Shown here one piece after another: positions 1-11,500 of a DNA stretch of 64,000 nt. The notes beneath the pieces are model-generated. The model ran no database searches and was not told the origin of the DNA. It saw only the letters and a program-made list of their open reading frames with translations. Location of the stretch: the NCBI RefSeq assembly GCF_901933205.1, contig NC_044573.1, positions 63,851,993-63,915,992 on the forward strand, read 5' to 3'. This DNA comes from Camarhynchus parvulus (taxonomy: Eukaryota; Chordata; Aves; Passeriformes; Thraupidae). A program made the translations under genes and the position numbers. Positions within the stretch are counted from its first letter, which is position 1. Every line of letters begins with the position of its first letter.

Positions 1-122
1 TTTCTGGAGCAGAAATGTCATCTTTTATGTATATAGCCTATGGTTTACATGTTGAAAAGATATTTCTGCAGTGCTTTTCCCTCCTGTGCATAATTGTTTA
101 CAATGAACTTTTTTATCTGTCA

Positions 123-128
123 TTTATT
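123..128 (-). terminator. Candidate distal poly(A) signal of PLN
   Basis: TTTATT on the + strand reads AATAAA on the - strand, about 1.0 kb past the PLN stop. A nearer candidate lies at 431-436. Neither can be ranked without transcript ends. Confidence 0.3.
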
Positions 129-430
129 TTAGGAAAGTACTTTCATGTTCTCTAGCAAGAATTTGCAGTTGAAGATGGGGATGTTACTTATATTTGTATA
201 GATACGCTTCAGTAATGATGGCCTAGACTTTTCTCTTTGCCACCTCAGGTGTAAGATACCTCATGTGACATTGGCAAGTTCCAAGTTTTTTGTAGTTTTA
301 AACTAAGGAAATTACTACATAAATAAGAACAGGCCTTAATTAAGTTGTCTGAAGGCAAATGTTAAGAACTCTGAGAATCCAAGTTGTGCCGGTTGTCATG
401 TCAGTCAAATTACTATGGAAAACAATATTT

Positions 431-1164
431 TTTATTTCAGTTATGGTAGTGTCAATTTTTTCTGCAAAACATAATGAAAAATCTTGCCAGACGTCACATA
501 TATAAGATCCCTTAAATAGAGAGAAAAACATATGAACTAGTTTTTCTTTTCTGATTTAGAAGAGATTTTTGGTTCGTTCTCATATTCCTTTGAAAAACAC
601 TAAAGCGATTTGAATGCCTTCAGCTGATAATGCAGAGATGCAGCACTTTGAACTAAGCAGAGCAGAAGTTTTCCCAGGATGTGTTGAGGGCTGTGTACCT
701 GTAAGCTCTTCTTTGGGTAGGCATGGTACAAATTTGGAACCCTTCCAAAGGCTTAAAGATTTTCAGAGAAACCTAAAAAGACTTAGGCCCCCTGAAAGTG
801 ATGATGATGTTTATCTGACTAAAACTTTGAATTTACCAGCTGCTGGCTGTTAGTGATTGGAGCAGATAATCTGATTTACTGCTACTTTACCCCATGTAGT
901 AAAGACGTCTCTTAGTTGAGACGGACAAATTGAGTCATGCACAACTTGGTAACTACAGGCTCTAAACACTGTTCTGCACAGAAGAAGTGTTTTTAATGCA
1001 TGAGCAGGCAGTAGGATAACAGAGCACTGGTTGGCACACTCTCTAGTCCAAGTGCTAGCCCCTGTCACATGAGGATCCTTGCACTGGGAGTTGCACGTGT
1101 AGGTCTGTCTCTCTTCCCCCTGGGGTGATTTTCCTAGAGGACAGGGCAGAGAAGTGCTGGAACT
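431..1164 (-). other. PLN: Probable PLN 3' UTR
   Basis: This stretch follows the PLN stop codon on the - strand. It has no conserved reading frame. An AATAAA motif on the - strand lies at 436-431 and a second at 128-123, so the message could end near either site or beyond the window edge. The extent is inferred only from these motifs and the usual long PLN 3' UTR. The short + strand frames here (614-853, 1154-1429) have no recognisable similarity. Confidence 0.4.
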
Positions 1165-1323
1165 TCAGAGAAGCATCACAATGATACAGATCAGCAAGAG
1201 GCAGATTAGAATCAGGCAGAAATTCACAAAGAGCTCTTGGAGCCTTTGGCGTGCTTGTGGGTTGACCTCAATAGTTGAGGCTCTCCTCAGAGCGGAGCGG
1301 GTCATGTGTTGGACCTTCTCCAT
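1165..1323 (-). CDS. PLN: Phospholamban (complete 52-aa coding sequence in one exon)
   Basis: Phospholamban is a single-pass membrane protein of cardiac and slow-muscle sarcoplasmic reticulum. It lowers the calcium affinity of SERCA2a, and phosphorylation relieves the inhibition. The - strand frame runs from an ATG at 1323 to a TGA at 1165 and gives exactly 52 residues, the family's normal length. Visible hallmarks are the cytosolic helix, the kinase site RRAST with Ser16 (PKA) and Thr17 (CaMKII), Arg9 and Arg14, and a hydrophobic segment from about residue 31. That segment carries Cys36, Cys41 and Cys46 and the Leu/Ile heptads of the pentamer zipper, and the protein ends in MLL. As in the chicken protein I recall, residues 20-22 are VNP rather than the mammalian MPQ. 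Residues 6-7 are His-Met, where Tyr followed by an aliphatic residue is usual. The gene is nested antisense in a CEP85L intron. No break is seen. Identity is very sure from the whole-length match. Confidence 0.97.
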   Translation of the reverse strand: MEKVQHMTRSALRRASTIEVNPQARQRLQELFVNFCLILICLLLICIIVMLL

Positions 1324-1444
1324 GGCAACAGGAAAGCAGAGGGCACAAACCAGAGGTTTTAGGAGTGCAGGAAAGAAGAGCAGTGGTCAGGAGCAGTGCA
1401 AAGTGCCTAATATCTTCTCTTTGTTTTAGACAGCCTTTGCAGAG
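1324..1444 (-). other. PLN: 5' UTR part of the PLN coding exon, with its 3' splice site
   Basis: Reading the - strand, a pyrimidine-rich tract ends in CAG (AG at 1446-1445) and is followed by about 120 nt of leader up to the ATG. PLN genes have an untranslated first exon joined to a second exon that holds the whole coding region, so this is the expected acceptor. The first leader bases (CTCTGCAAAGGCTG) resemble the human leader as I remember it, which supports the boundary. The exact junction is inferred. Confidence 0.65.
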
Positions 1445-4400
1445 CTGGAAAGCAGGAAAGCAGAGAATTAGAAGTGCAGAAGTGTTTTTGAGTGTAAATA
1501 GAGATTGTAAAAGCAATCTGTTTATTTCAATCTTTTTAGAGCTTTAAAACAGTGTTTTTAGGTTAAAACTGAATTTTAAAATTTTAGAGTTTTAATTTTA
1601 GATTTGTGTTGTATTATGCTTCTCCTCCTGAAGACTACTGAGCACCTGCTTCTTAGCAGCGTTGAGTAACTGTACTATGGAAATTGTGGATATCTGGGTT
1701 TTGCCCAGATTATTGCCTTAGATCCTAAGCTCTCTATCTCACATGGTCTCTGAAAAGGCTGTGCCTGATTGCCTTTCCACACACACACCTCTCTGCTTTA
1801 TTTGTTCAAGCACTTGTGAAGGCTTGATGATAAGAGCAGGGTCACAGACCTTTCGGCCAGGAGATCTGGATAGTCCTGCTGGCTGGTACTGACAGGGCAG
1901 ATAACCTGATTTGCCAGTACCTTTTGCTGGAAGGGAGGAAAAGAATTCTTGTTGAAGTAGTTCCATTCCAAGAAAAAGTTCTTTATGGTGGGCATTTAAA
2001 ACCTAATGCATCACCGCTGTAGGGAATTTTAGTAACATACTTCTCAACAGCAAAGACAGAGTAAGGACTAAATATTTTTTTTATGTTGGACAGTGTGTTA
2101 CAAACTTGGGTGCAAAGGTAGAGGACTCCTATGAGGAACAAAACAAAGCATTTACAAACTTTGTCTTTTAAGTGAGTGTTACCTTTAAAGTGTATTTTCC
2201 CTCCTTTTTAGTGGCAGATGGGAGGACAGGGTATCCGTTGTTTTAAAACTCCAAATAAGTAGTTGCAACATAAAACCCTCCTGTAAAAACCTTCCATGGC
2301 AAGAAGCTGGCTTTGATATATGCTTGTTTATCTCATGGTGAGTTGGATTCTGAATGTAGGTGCTGTCACAATGTGAAAACTTGTTTTTTTTTAATAATGA
2401 TGCTCTGTCAAACTTTGTTCCTAAAGCTGCACTTTTTATGAATTTATAAATTTTATGAATTTATATTGTGTTCATATATTTCACAGAAGACCTCCCCTTG
2501 TCCCAACTTCATTTTGTTTCTCCTTGAAGTAAGTGAAATTATGTATGCCACATAGAGGAAAACAATTGCTTAGATGTTTGCTGCCCAAATCACGTGATGA
2601 TCCTGACTGAATAAGGGATACTTTGCCCATGAATTTATCTTTACAGGTGGCTAAAATGGAAAAACCTTAAAAGGAAACAAAAGTGTCTTTCAGACTCTTC
2701 TTTTTTTAATCCTTTCTTGTTGGGCTGTAGAGTGAAATGTTACTGTATGAGCAGAATGCATGTGTTTTCAGTGGCAGTGTTGGTATTTAAGAGAGACTTT
2801 CAAAAGCAATCAGATTGCACATGGTTATTTTAACACCCTTAGAGGACTCCATGGGATGACATCTCCTTCTCAAACCTGAACTTCAGATTTTGTTATGATT
2901 TTTTGAGCTGTAGTTGATTTTAACTTTATTGTGAAAAAAACATACACCAGAACATACTCTTGTAGTGACTACAATTTTTCATCTTTGTTTGACTTTTTGC
3001 TGTACCTGTTTTCATCTATTTAAGCAGGTAAATGCTTGCCAAGTATATTCCGCTTAGTTCTTTACTAGTCATGGTCTGTCCCAAGTGCAGTAAAAGCAAG
3101 ACATGCACAGGAATTCTAAAGTCTCTTGGCTGAATTCACATTCATTCTCCCAGCCCAGTACAGGTTGGAGTGCATTAGACTGTTTATCCTCTTGCAGACA
3201 AGTCCCAGTAGATGAACCACAAATGGATTTACATGGATAGAGAGGAGTTTGTGTAACCAGCTTCTGTGACAGACACTGCTCAGAGAACAGCATTTCCTGT
3301 GGGTGACTTCCTCACAGCATTTTATGTCATTTTTTCAGTGTCAGATGTGTGCAAGTCTTGGTCTTTGGGCTGTGTGTGACCTGCTACAGCAACATTTATC
3401 TTTCCTAATTTTGTTTTTCTTGGAGCCCACAGAAGGATTGGAACAGCATCAGTGTGTACTTGTGCACATGCAGAATAAATGTAAATTCCATTTCATTAGG
3501 AACTAATGCCACCTTACTGCATTAGGTGTAACTGCACTCATGTTGGCACCTGCACTGCAGTGTTGCTGCATGACTCAAGGGGCAAGGCCCTGGGGCTCTG
3601 AAGTGCTTCCATAAAAAGCAATATTATCTGGTTGGGCATCACAGATGCAAGGCCAAAATAGATATTTGGACATACGTGACCAGAAGGGGATACCAAAGGA
3701 TCTTAAAAAGTGGAAGGTAGTGTAAGTTAAAATCTCTATACATCATACAGCTAGAAGGCATTGTAGAGAAGGGATCAGGAGAGGACAAAATAGATTGAGT
3801 TCCTTGATTTAATAGTTTATGTGGTTTTTGGAAGTTTTTGAAACATCTGTGTGTTGTTTAACCTCCTGTCTGTGGGGTAAGTTTTCTTGTAAGCAAAGGA
3901 AGCCAGTTCTGTGTCTGTATTTCAACAAGTTTGTCTTTACAAGTGCACGGGTTCAACTAATAAACACATACCTTGCTTGTTAATCCTCCATGGCTGTCAC
4001 CACCTAAAGTGTGCAGAAAGAGAAACAGATTCAGTAACACAGCTGCTTACAGGCTATCAAGGTCAAAATGGACAGCTTGGAAAATAATTACACAGAAACA
4101 AAGACTGGTCATTGTCACAAATAGTAGCTGCTCTCTGCTGTTCAGTCCCCAGTGTTTTAGGCCAATATAAAGAAGAATTGGGCATGCACACACCACTGCT
4201 TGAAACAAATGTGCGGCAAAAGGGCAAATTATATTTGATATTTTTTAGGAGTCACAAAGTGTGACTCATGTGACAAGACTGAGCATCACACAAGAGGAGC
4301 AGTTGGCTGCATTGCTGTGCAGTTCTGTTTTATGAGTGCTGTTAATGGATGTGCAAGGCTTGTCTTGGGCAGAGAGTGAATCTGCAGAAGATGTCTGGTG

Positions 4401-7400
4401 GCTGACCCTGTATGTTACTATGTAGGGAATCCCCCATACCCCATACTTCAGAATGAGTCACTGATCACTATTATTTCTTCCCACTTCACTGACATGTGAC
4501 TGTTTCCCTGATTTGTATTAGGTTATTTTTATCTTTGTTCCTGGGTGCCCTTCACAATGAGAGAGGGTATGTGACCAAAGTGAAAACTGTGGGCCATTCC
4601 TGGTGCAACTGCATTGACTCCTTTGAAGTCACACGGGATAAATTTGGCTCCCTTGGAAATGCCACAGCCTGTTTCCTGTCATATGTTCACTAAATGCAGC
4701 AGTGATATCAGTGGAATAGAAGAAGTTTGACTTACTTGAATTCTTGCAGTTCCACATGACCAAGTGAAGCCCTGAGGGGCTGTTAAAGTTATGTTGCATA
4801 AGTCTATTGCATATATTTTTAGAATGAGATGTCCAAAAACCCCAGTAATTCACTTCTATCTATTGAAAAAAAAAGTCTTACTAACCATGAACATAGTGAT
4901 GGAAAAAGTACATAAAGTTATGTTGATTAAAGATTTAGGCACTGACTTGTGGTATATAATATAATTTTTCAGTCATATGGAGACTATTTCCTTGGGATGG
5001 GGAAAGAAGCAACAATTCAGCTTATATTTGAAAAGTGCTGGTAACAGGAAAAACACACTCATTTATCATTCTCTTTACCTTTTGTTTGTTTTGTACTGAA
5101 GTGTCATGTGTGTTTCAGAGACCATAGGGGAAGACACATTTCAGATTTTTTTTTCCCTCTCTGACAAATTCATTGTTTCTACAATCTTCCTTCTGAGTAG
5201 CTTTGATGTTTTTGGTGTTCTAAGACACAAGACCAACAATGAGAGCCTCTGCGTATATTTCAAGTCCATGAGAATGTGAATGGTATAGGTGACAAGAAAT
5301 TACACTGATGAATAGTTGAACAGACCAGTCATTTTGGGTTTTGAAATTTATCTACATATCTTGTGGATAACTGGACTTACATGTGTGCTGGTCCATTAGA
5401 GTAGCCTGGGAGCCAGTGCTTTGGGCTAGTTTTTAAGTAGGTTAAATTCCCTGCAACTGCTGCAGGACCATGCAGTGGGATCTTGGGCAGGTTCTTCAGT
5501 TTCCATACTCATCAAAACATTCAGTTCCCCTCATCAAAACAAGACATAAAATAACTGTATACCAATTCCAGTCTGTTGATGTAATCTGCCTTTTACTTAG
5601 TAAATTTCTTTTAGGAAATTAACTCCATGCTCTGCTGCATTCACTGATTACCTAACAAGTTGTTTCATGTTGAGTTTTAGCTATGGTGATTCATAATGTC
5701 CCTTTAATAGGAAATAGTCTAAGTGCAATTTGAATTAAAGTAAAAATTGAAATATGTCTAGCATGTATAAAAGGTAGAAGTGGAAGGGGATGTTCCAAGT
5801 TTTGTTTTTAACCTTCTAGCACGTCAGGGAACAATGATATGGCATTGATTGAGAAGGATGTAGTAGATAAATTCAACTTCTGTGAAATTACTTGATGCTA
5901 GGAAGGTCCTGTTTAGCCTTTTTTCAATCTTCAGAAAGTAAAAGCAATGTTCAGTTCTAAAGTGTCTTGTAGTTTTAGGGAACAGAACTTTACTTCCCTG
6001 TGGGACTTTTTATCTCTCCAGCTGGGGTACGTTTTTATTCCTAAATCAAATTATTGTTAAAGCAAACAAAAAGTTGCTGGAGTAGTTCTGTACATGTATC
6101 CCATTCATTTTTGTTTGCTGATGGTCTGAAAAAGCAGTGAAAATCACCTTTACACTACTAGTTACAAACTGACGATTTCAGTGCGTTTCCTGCTGGAAAG
6201 CACTATGGAGACGCTATATTACTAACTTCCTTAAAGGATGAGAAATAAATGCAGCTTTTAAAAATAAAAATGTGGTAATACATAAATCTGAATCTCTCTT
6301 AAATAAAAATTGCATTGTCATCTTGACAAATGAGTAGCAAAAAAAAAAAAAGCAGAAAATTGCCTGCTGTAAATTAAATGCCTAATTTCACATTGATTGG
6401 TAACACTTATCACCTGTCCTGTAGCACATGCCTCTGTCATGACTGTAGGTTGTTTCTCAGGGTTTGGATGTCTGTGACATGGGATGTTATAAGTGTGAAA
6501 TTTTTAAATTTAATTTAACAGCTGAACCACTATCTCATCTACATTAAATTACTGAACTCTAACCAGATAAAATTGAGATGATGGAGCAGCTGACCTATGC
6601 TGTAGCTATGGGATGCATTCCAGCTTCCAGGGAAGAACCGCCTATAGCAGTTAAGTGTCGGTGTGTATGTTCAATTTATGTGTGTATTTCTAAAGGTCTG
6701 CATATGCAATATTTGTGGTAGAAGAGAAAGATTCTCTGGGTGGTAGAATACACCTTAACTCCTCTCTTCATTTGAAAATACATTTTTTGTGTAACTTCAG
6801 CCTTGAAAAAAATCTGCCTCCGAATCTTCTTGCTCTTTGTAGGCACTGGGAGGTCTAAATATCTGCTTCTGCCTGCTGAAAGCAGCTTCTAGAGAACTCT
6901 GTACCAGATTGTTTGCCTCAGGAGTAACAGCATGTCCAGACATTTCTCTCACTTGAATATTCAAAATTGGCACAAGGCTGCTGAGCACAAAACCAAGCAC
7001 CTGGATCTATCTTTGCCTGATGCCTGCCAGTCACTAGGAAAAGGAATTAGGTGTATCTGTTCACTAGCATGGAAAACACACCTCACAAAATTACAAATCT
7101 ATATTAGGTTTGTCCCTTCTATAACCATATGTAGACATAAGTAGTAAGGTGTCAATTGATCAAAGGGGGGACATGATTGTAAGGAGCATAAGTACCTTGG
7201 AGACATCCATATTCAAGAATCATATTTCTTTTTAAAATATTTGTATATGTAAATACTGAATGTTCTCTATGTGATGTGTTTCTCTGAGATGCACCTTATT
7301 TCAGTGATTTTAAAGCTGGGATTGTATTGCATTGTACAACATGTCTGCAATTTCCCTTAGAAATAAATGGGTTCTTTTTTGCATTTGAAATTCAGTTCAT

Positions 7401-8173
7401 GATGTTACAAATCCTAGCTGAATTATTTCTCAGTTTTTAGAAGCAATCTAGGACAAGTGTTGTGTTAGTTACAATGAACAGCAAGAGAAAATAAAATTTT
7501 AATGGATGTCAAAGCAAAAACACTACATGGATTCTGTAGCTTGAACTGCACTTAGAATAACATGGTATAATTTCAGTTCTATTAGTGCTATAAATCACTT
7601 AAATTTTTAAATTAAGTGTAATTTTTCATTATACAGCAAAAAAAGGTTTGCTCTCTCAATGTGTTAGATCAGAAAAATGTTTTACAGAGTTAATGGTGAA
7701 AGAGCTTCTTTACCCTTGCTGGTCTGTAATTAGGCAGCTTTGGGAAAAAGAATGCCTCTACAAAACTTTAAGAGAATTATTCTCTTTGTAGATTTTGGAT
7801 TAAAAACCAAGACCAAACAGACAAAAGAAAAAAACAAACAAAAGGTATTAAATTTAAAAGGAAAGACAAAGGTATGAGAAACATGATGAAACCTTCTCAC
7901 CTTCTTGTGCAATACCACCTGTATAAATCTATCCAAGGACAGCTGGCGTCCTATGAACATACAGGAATTTATGTTGCCTTTACTGTTGCTGAAAGACTCC
8001 CTGCACAACAGTATATCTTTGACTCAGACCTATAATGCCTACATTTCCATGTTTTTGATAAACAGTTAAAACCAGCTGTTAATTTGAGTAGAGGAGGTTT
8101 TTGTAGAAAAGTACAGTTACAGCATGCCTTCCTGAAAGATTTAAAAGATTACACAGAGGAGAGATTCCTTACC

Positions 8174-8504
8174 CCTGGTGTGACTTGGTGAAGCACAGAG
8201 GAGCTTGCTCCGGGCTGTGGGATGTGCCTGTTGATCTCTGGCAACTTTTCCGAGTCTGTGACCAAGCTGTGGAAACAATTGAAGCAGGCTGAGGGGAAAA
8301 AATAACAAAAGTTTCAGAGGCAGGACTCAGCAGCTCACAAGTTGATTGGTCCCATTTGCCTTCTGACACAGGCAGTGGCTGCTCTAAACTCGTTCCCGGC
8401 AGTAATGTATTAACATGGGCAGCATCTTTCCTTTTGTGAGGGGACCTGTGTGCCAGGGTGACCACCTGCTCAATCACAGGATGAGGGAATCTGGAAGGCT
8501 GCAT
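8174..8504 (-). promoter_or_regulatory. Candidate PLN promoter and untranslated first exon (speculative)
   Basis: Reading the - strand, this GC-richer island in AT-rich intron contains an inverted CCAAT motif (ATTGG on + near 8345), an A/T-rich MEF2-like run near 8295-8308 and an E-box CACCTG near 8463. It ends with CCAGG followed by a donor-like GTAAGG near 8170. It lies about 7 kb upstream of the PLN coding exon in the right orientation. Such motifs are common by chance and no transcript evidence is available, so this is only a place to look. Confidence 0.15.
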
Positions 8505-11500
8505 GCTTCAGTAGGGTAGCAAAGGGAGCTCTTCCCTGACACCCTGCCTTTTTTTAAATAGGAATTTAAATGGGAGCTTACTCAGGGAGCTGCTTTGGAT
8601 GTGTTACTTTTGCTACAGTAATGTTTCTTCTTTATAGAGAAACCTAAATAGTGGGGGCTGATACATTTCTTGTGGGTGTTTGACTTGGAATGGTTTTCTT
8701 TTATCCAAGGTAGTTTTTAAACTACACTTTCAATATATATGGTTTTGATAATTCTGTTACATACCGGGTATTCCGTTTATAGTGTATGATGAATGCTTCC
8801 CAAGATAATCTTTCTTCTCATGGTGCTCAAACTGAAATAACTTTTCTGTATTTCAAGTCTCTTCCAAACACTAATGGGTGGGTTAGAGGTTTTTTCCCTC
8901 CAAATTTGACATATATAAGTTCATCTCTGAAATTTATCATTACTATATATTTTGAAGTATTTATCTTTCCTTTAAAACACACTTCCACATTTTTTCTTCC
9001 TCTCCCACTTTCTGTGGCTGGAAACTATTTAAGTGAATTTTTTGAGAATGCTGTCTCTTTGTTTGGATAGGAGTAGCAGCTTGATGCTACTTTACAGGTT
9101 ATCTTACGTATATTTTCCTGTGTTGAGAAGTGACAACATAGTGCATATATGGAGTAGGTTTTGTGTGCTGGGGAAGTGAAGGATTTACTGGATGCAAAAG
9201 GATTAAGCTGTCAAGTGAGAGCATCCAGCATCAGGCTTTCTGTGTGGATACAACTGACAGCATGGGCCATTTCCTCATTGGGAAATTGCAGGCAAAAATA
9301 CAGAAGCTCAGCCAAACTCTGAACGCTTACAGATTCAGTTTTGACAATAGTTGTTTAGCATAGATGAGTGCTTGGCTTTAAGCAGGAACCCAGACAGGGT
9401 GGATTTTTTTGGTTTAGTTTGGGTTTTTTGTTCCGTGGAAGCCCTGCTGCGATACATTGTTCAAACCAGAGACAGAAGGGCTTTGGGGGTGATGTAAAAC
9501 CCTGTTTCAAGTTGAGCTCTGTTTTTATTTTTGTAAATATGATTTAGCTCTTCTGCAAATTGGTTATATCACATTTGAAGTTAGCAGCTTGGTTTTAGTG
9601 TCATAAATCTGCCTGCTTTCATTTGTCCTTTAGTATCAAACCCAGGAAGTCTGGGGTCACATATTTCAGTTGAAAGTTAATTGAATATCTTTACAGTGAG
9701 GAGTAATGGTCCTTTACTGGTGCAAAGTGTTTCATCATTTACTTATAATGGCATTATTAATGTTATAAATCTCTCACAGTCAAGCAAACTGTATTTGGCT
9801 TTTTTATGAGGGAAGTTTCATGTTTTTATTGTATGCTGTCATCCAAGAAAAGTGCTAGCATTGGATTGTTGGCTTTTTTATGAAACTTGTACTATTGAAA
9901 TTCACCCTCTATATTTTGTTATGAAGTCCAACACCCATCACTGCAACAGCTGCAGTGCCATTCCTCCCTTTTACAAAATTGATGGAAAATTATCATGTTA
10001 TTTAGTTACACTACCCCAAATTTTTGGCTCTTTTTGTTAATGAATTGGAGCTTTTTAGAAATTAGATAACTTAAGAGAATTTGGTTTTGTTTGTGAGCTG
10101 CTGACGCAGTCATAGCTTGGTCTCCATTTTAAAGTTATACTTAAATGTAGAAATTAAGACACTGAAAAAATAGTAGGATTTCATCAGAAACATAATACAC
10201 ATCTTCTCTAAATGTCAACTCTGATAAGAATTTTAAGATGGAAAATGTATTTGCCAGATAGCAATAACATAGCATAAATAGCAATAACATGTACAAGTTC
10301 AGACCACATGAGTGTTGTAGATGTATTAATGTTGTTTCTCTAAAAATGAGCTTGTTTAGGAACACTCTCTTGAGAACATTTTTCTAGTTCAGGTTAGTTA
10401 TATTCCCTCATGTAACTCATGGAGGTTTTGGTGGGATTCTGAGGCAGATGCCAAAGTACTGCTGCTTTATGGGACATGTCAAGTCTGACAAGTACAGACA
10501 CAATATATGAGCACATCATTGTACTGTTTTCATTCACTCCTGGGTGAACAGGTCCAGACACTCGTGGACATGAGAAAGGAAAAGCTTTAAAAAAGGAATC
10601 TGTGTTGAAGGTTTTGGTCTGCTGCATTTTGTTCTGGGGAACAAAAATGTGCAGCTGTTGCCTGCTTGACCTTAAATGGAGATGGTCTGGGCTTTCTCCA
10701 GGGGGATTAGGAATCTACCACTAGAACATGTTTCTTTTCAGAAATTATTTAGAGATCCGGTTGATGTTTGGGATAATGTCTAAAAAGAGACATGTTGTAC
10801 TTCAGCATACGAGCTCCTTTATTTAAATAATAATTGTGAGACTTCTATTCACATCGGTAATAATTTCCTGGATTATTTTTGCCTTTCTTGTGCTAGTTTT
10901 CAAAATTCCAGCTGTAGACACTGACCACCTGTATAGTCTGTAAACAGTTTGAGGTGTCACTGTCTGGTCTGCTGATAGTGATGGTTCTGTATAGAAATGG
11001 ACTGTGACCCAAGTCCAATTGTTAATAATATAAAGAAATTCAGCAGCAAGTCTGAATACTCCAGTTAATGAGATTTTTCATGATGCTGCTGCAGTTTTCT
11101 CACACTGCAAAAGTGCCTCTGTGATCTCACACGGCAGAAGTTCTTGTGTTGGCACGTTTGGTTTAACAGTAACAAAAAACACACAGAAGAGAGACGTGAA
11201 TGCTCCCACAAATGTGCATTAATTTGCATGTATGTGGGACAGAGTAGCAAAGTTTGGTATTGAAGCTGAAGTCTAAAATGAGACCTTTCCTTTTTGTAAC
11301 CAGTAGTTTTCTGGCCTGATTTTGTGATGGGTAATTGCTTGTAGTCATCCAGGTATTAGCAGATGTGGTTTACAGGACCCTTTTTAAGGTTCTCTAAAGA
11401 GAAAGGAGCTAATGTATCCTTCAGTTACATTTGTGCTGTGAGCCTAATACATCCTAAAGGAAAATGTGAGGTTTTCCCTCCTTTAAAAGTTCAGAAAAAT

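Noticed and set aside
1154..1547. + strand open frames over the PLN locus
   Set aside because: They are the antisense of the PLN exon. The - strand reading gives a complete known protein.
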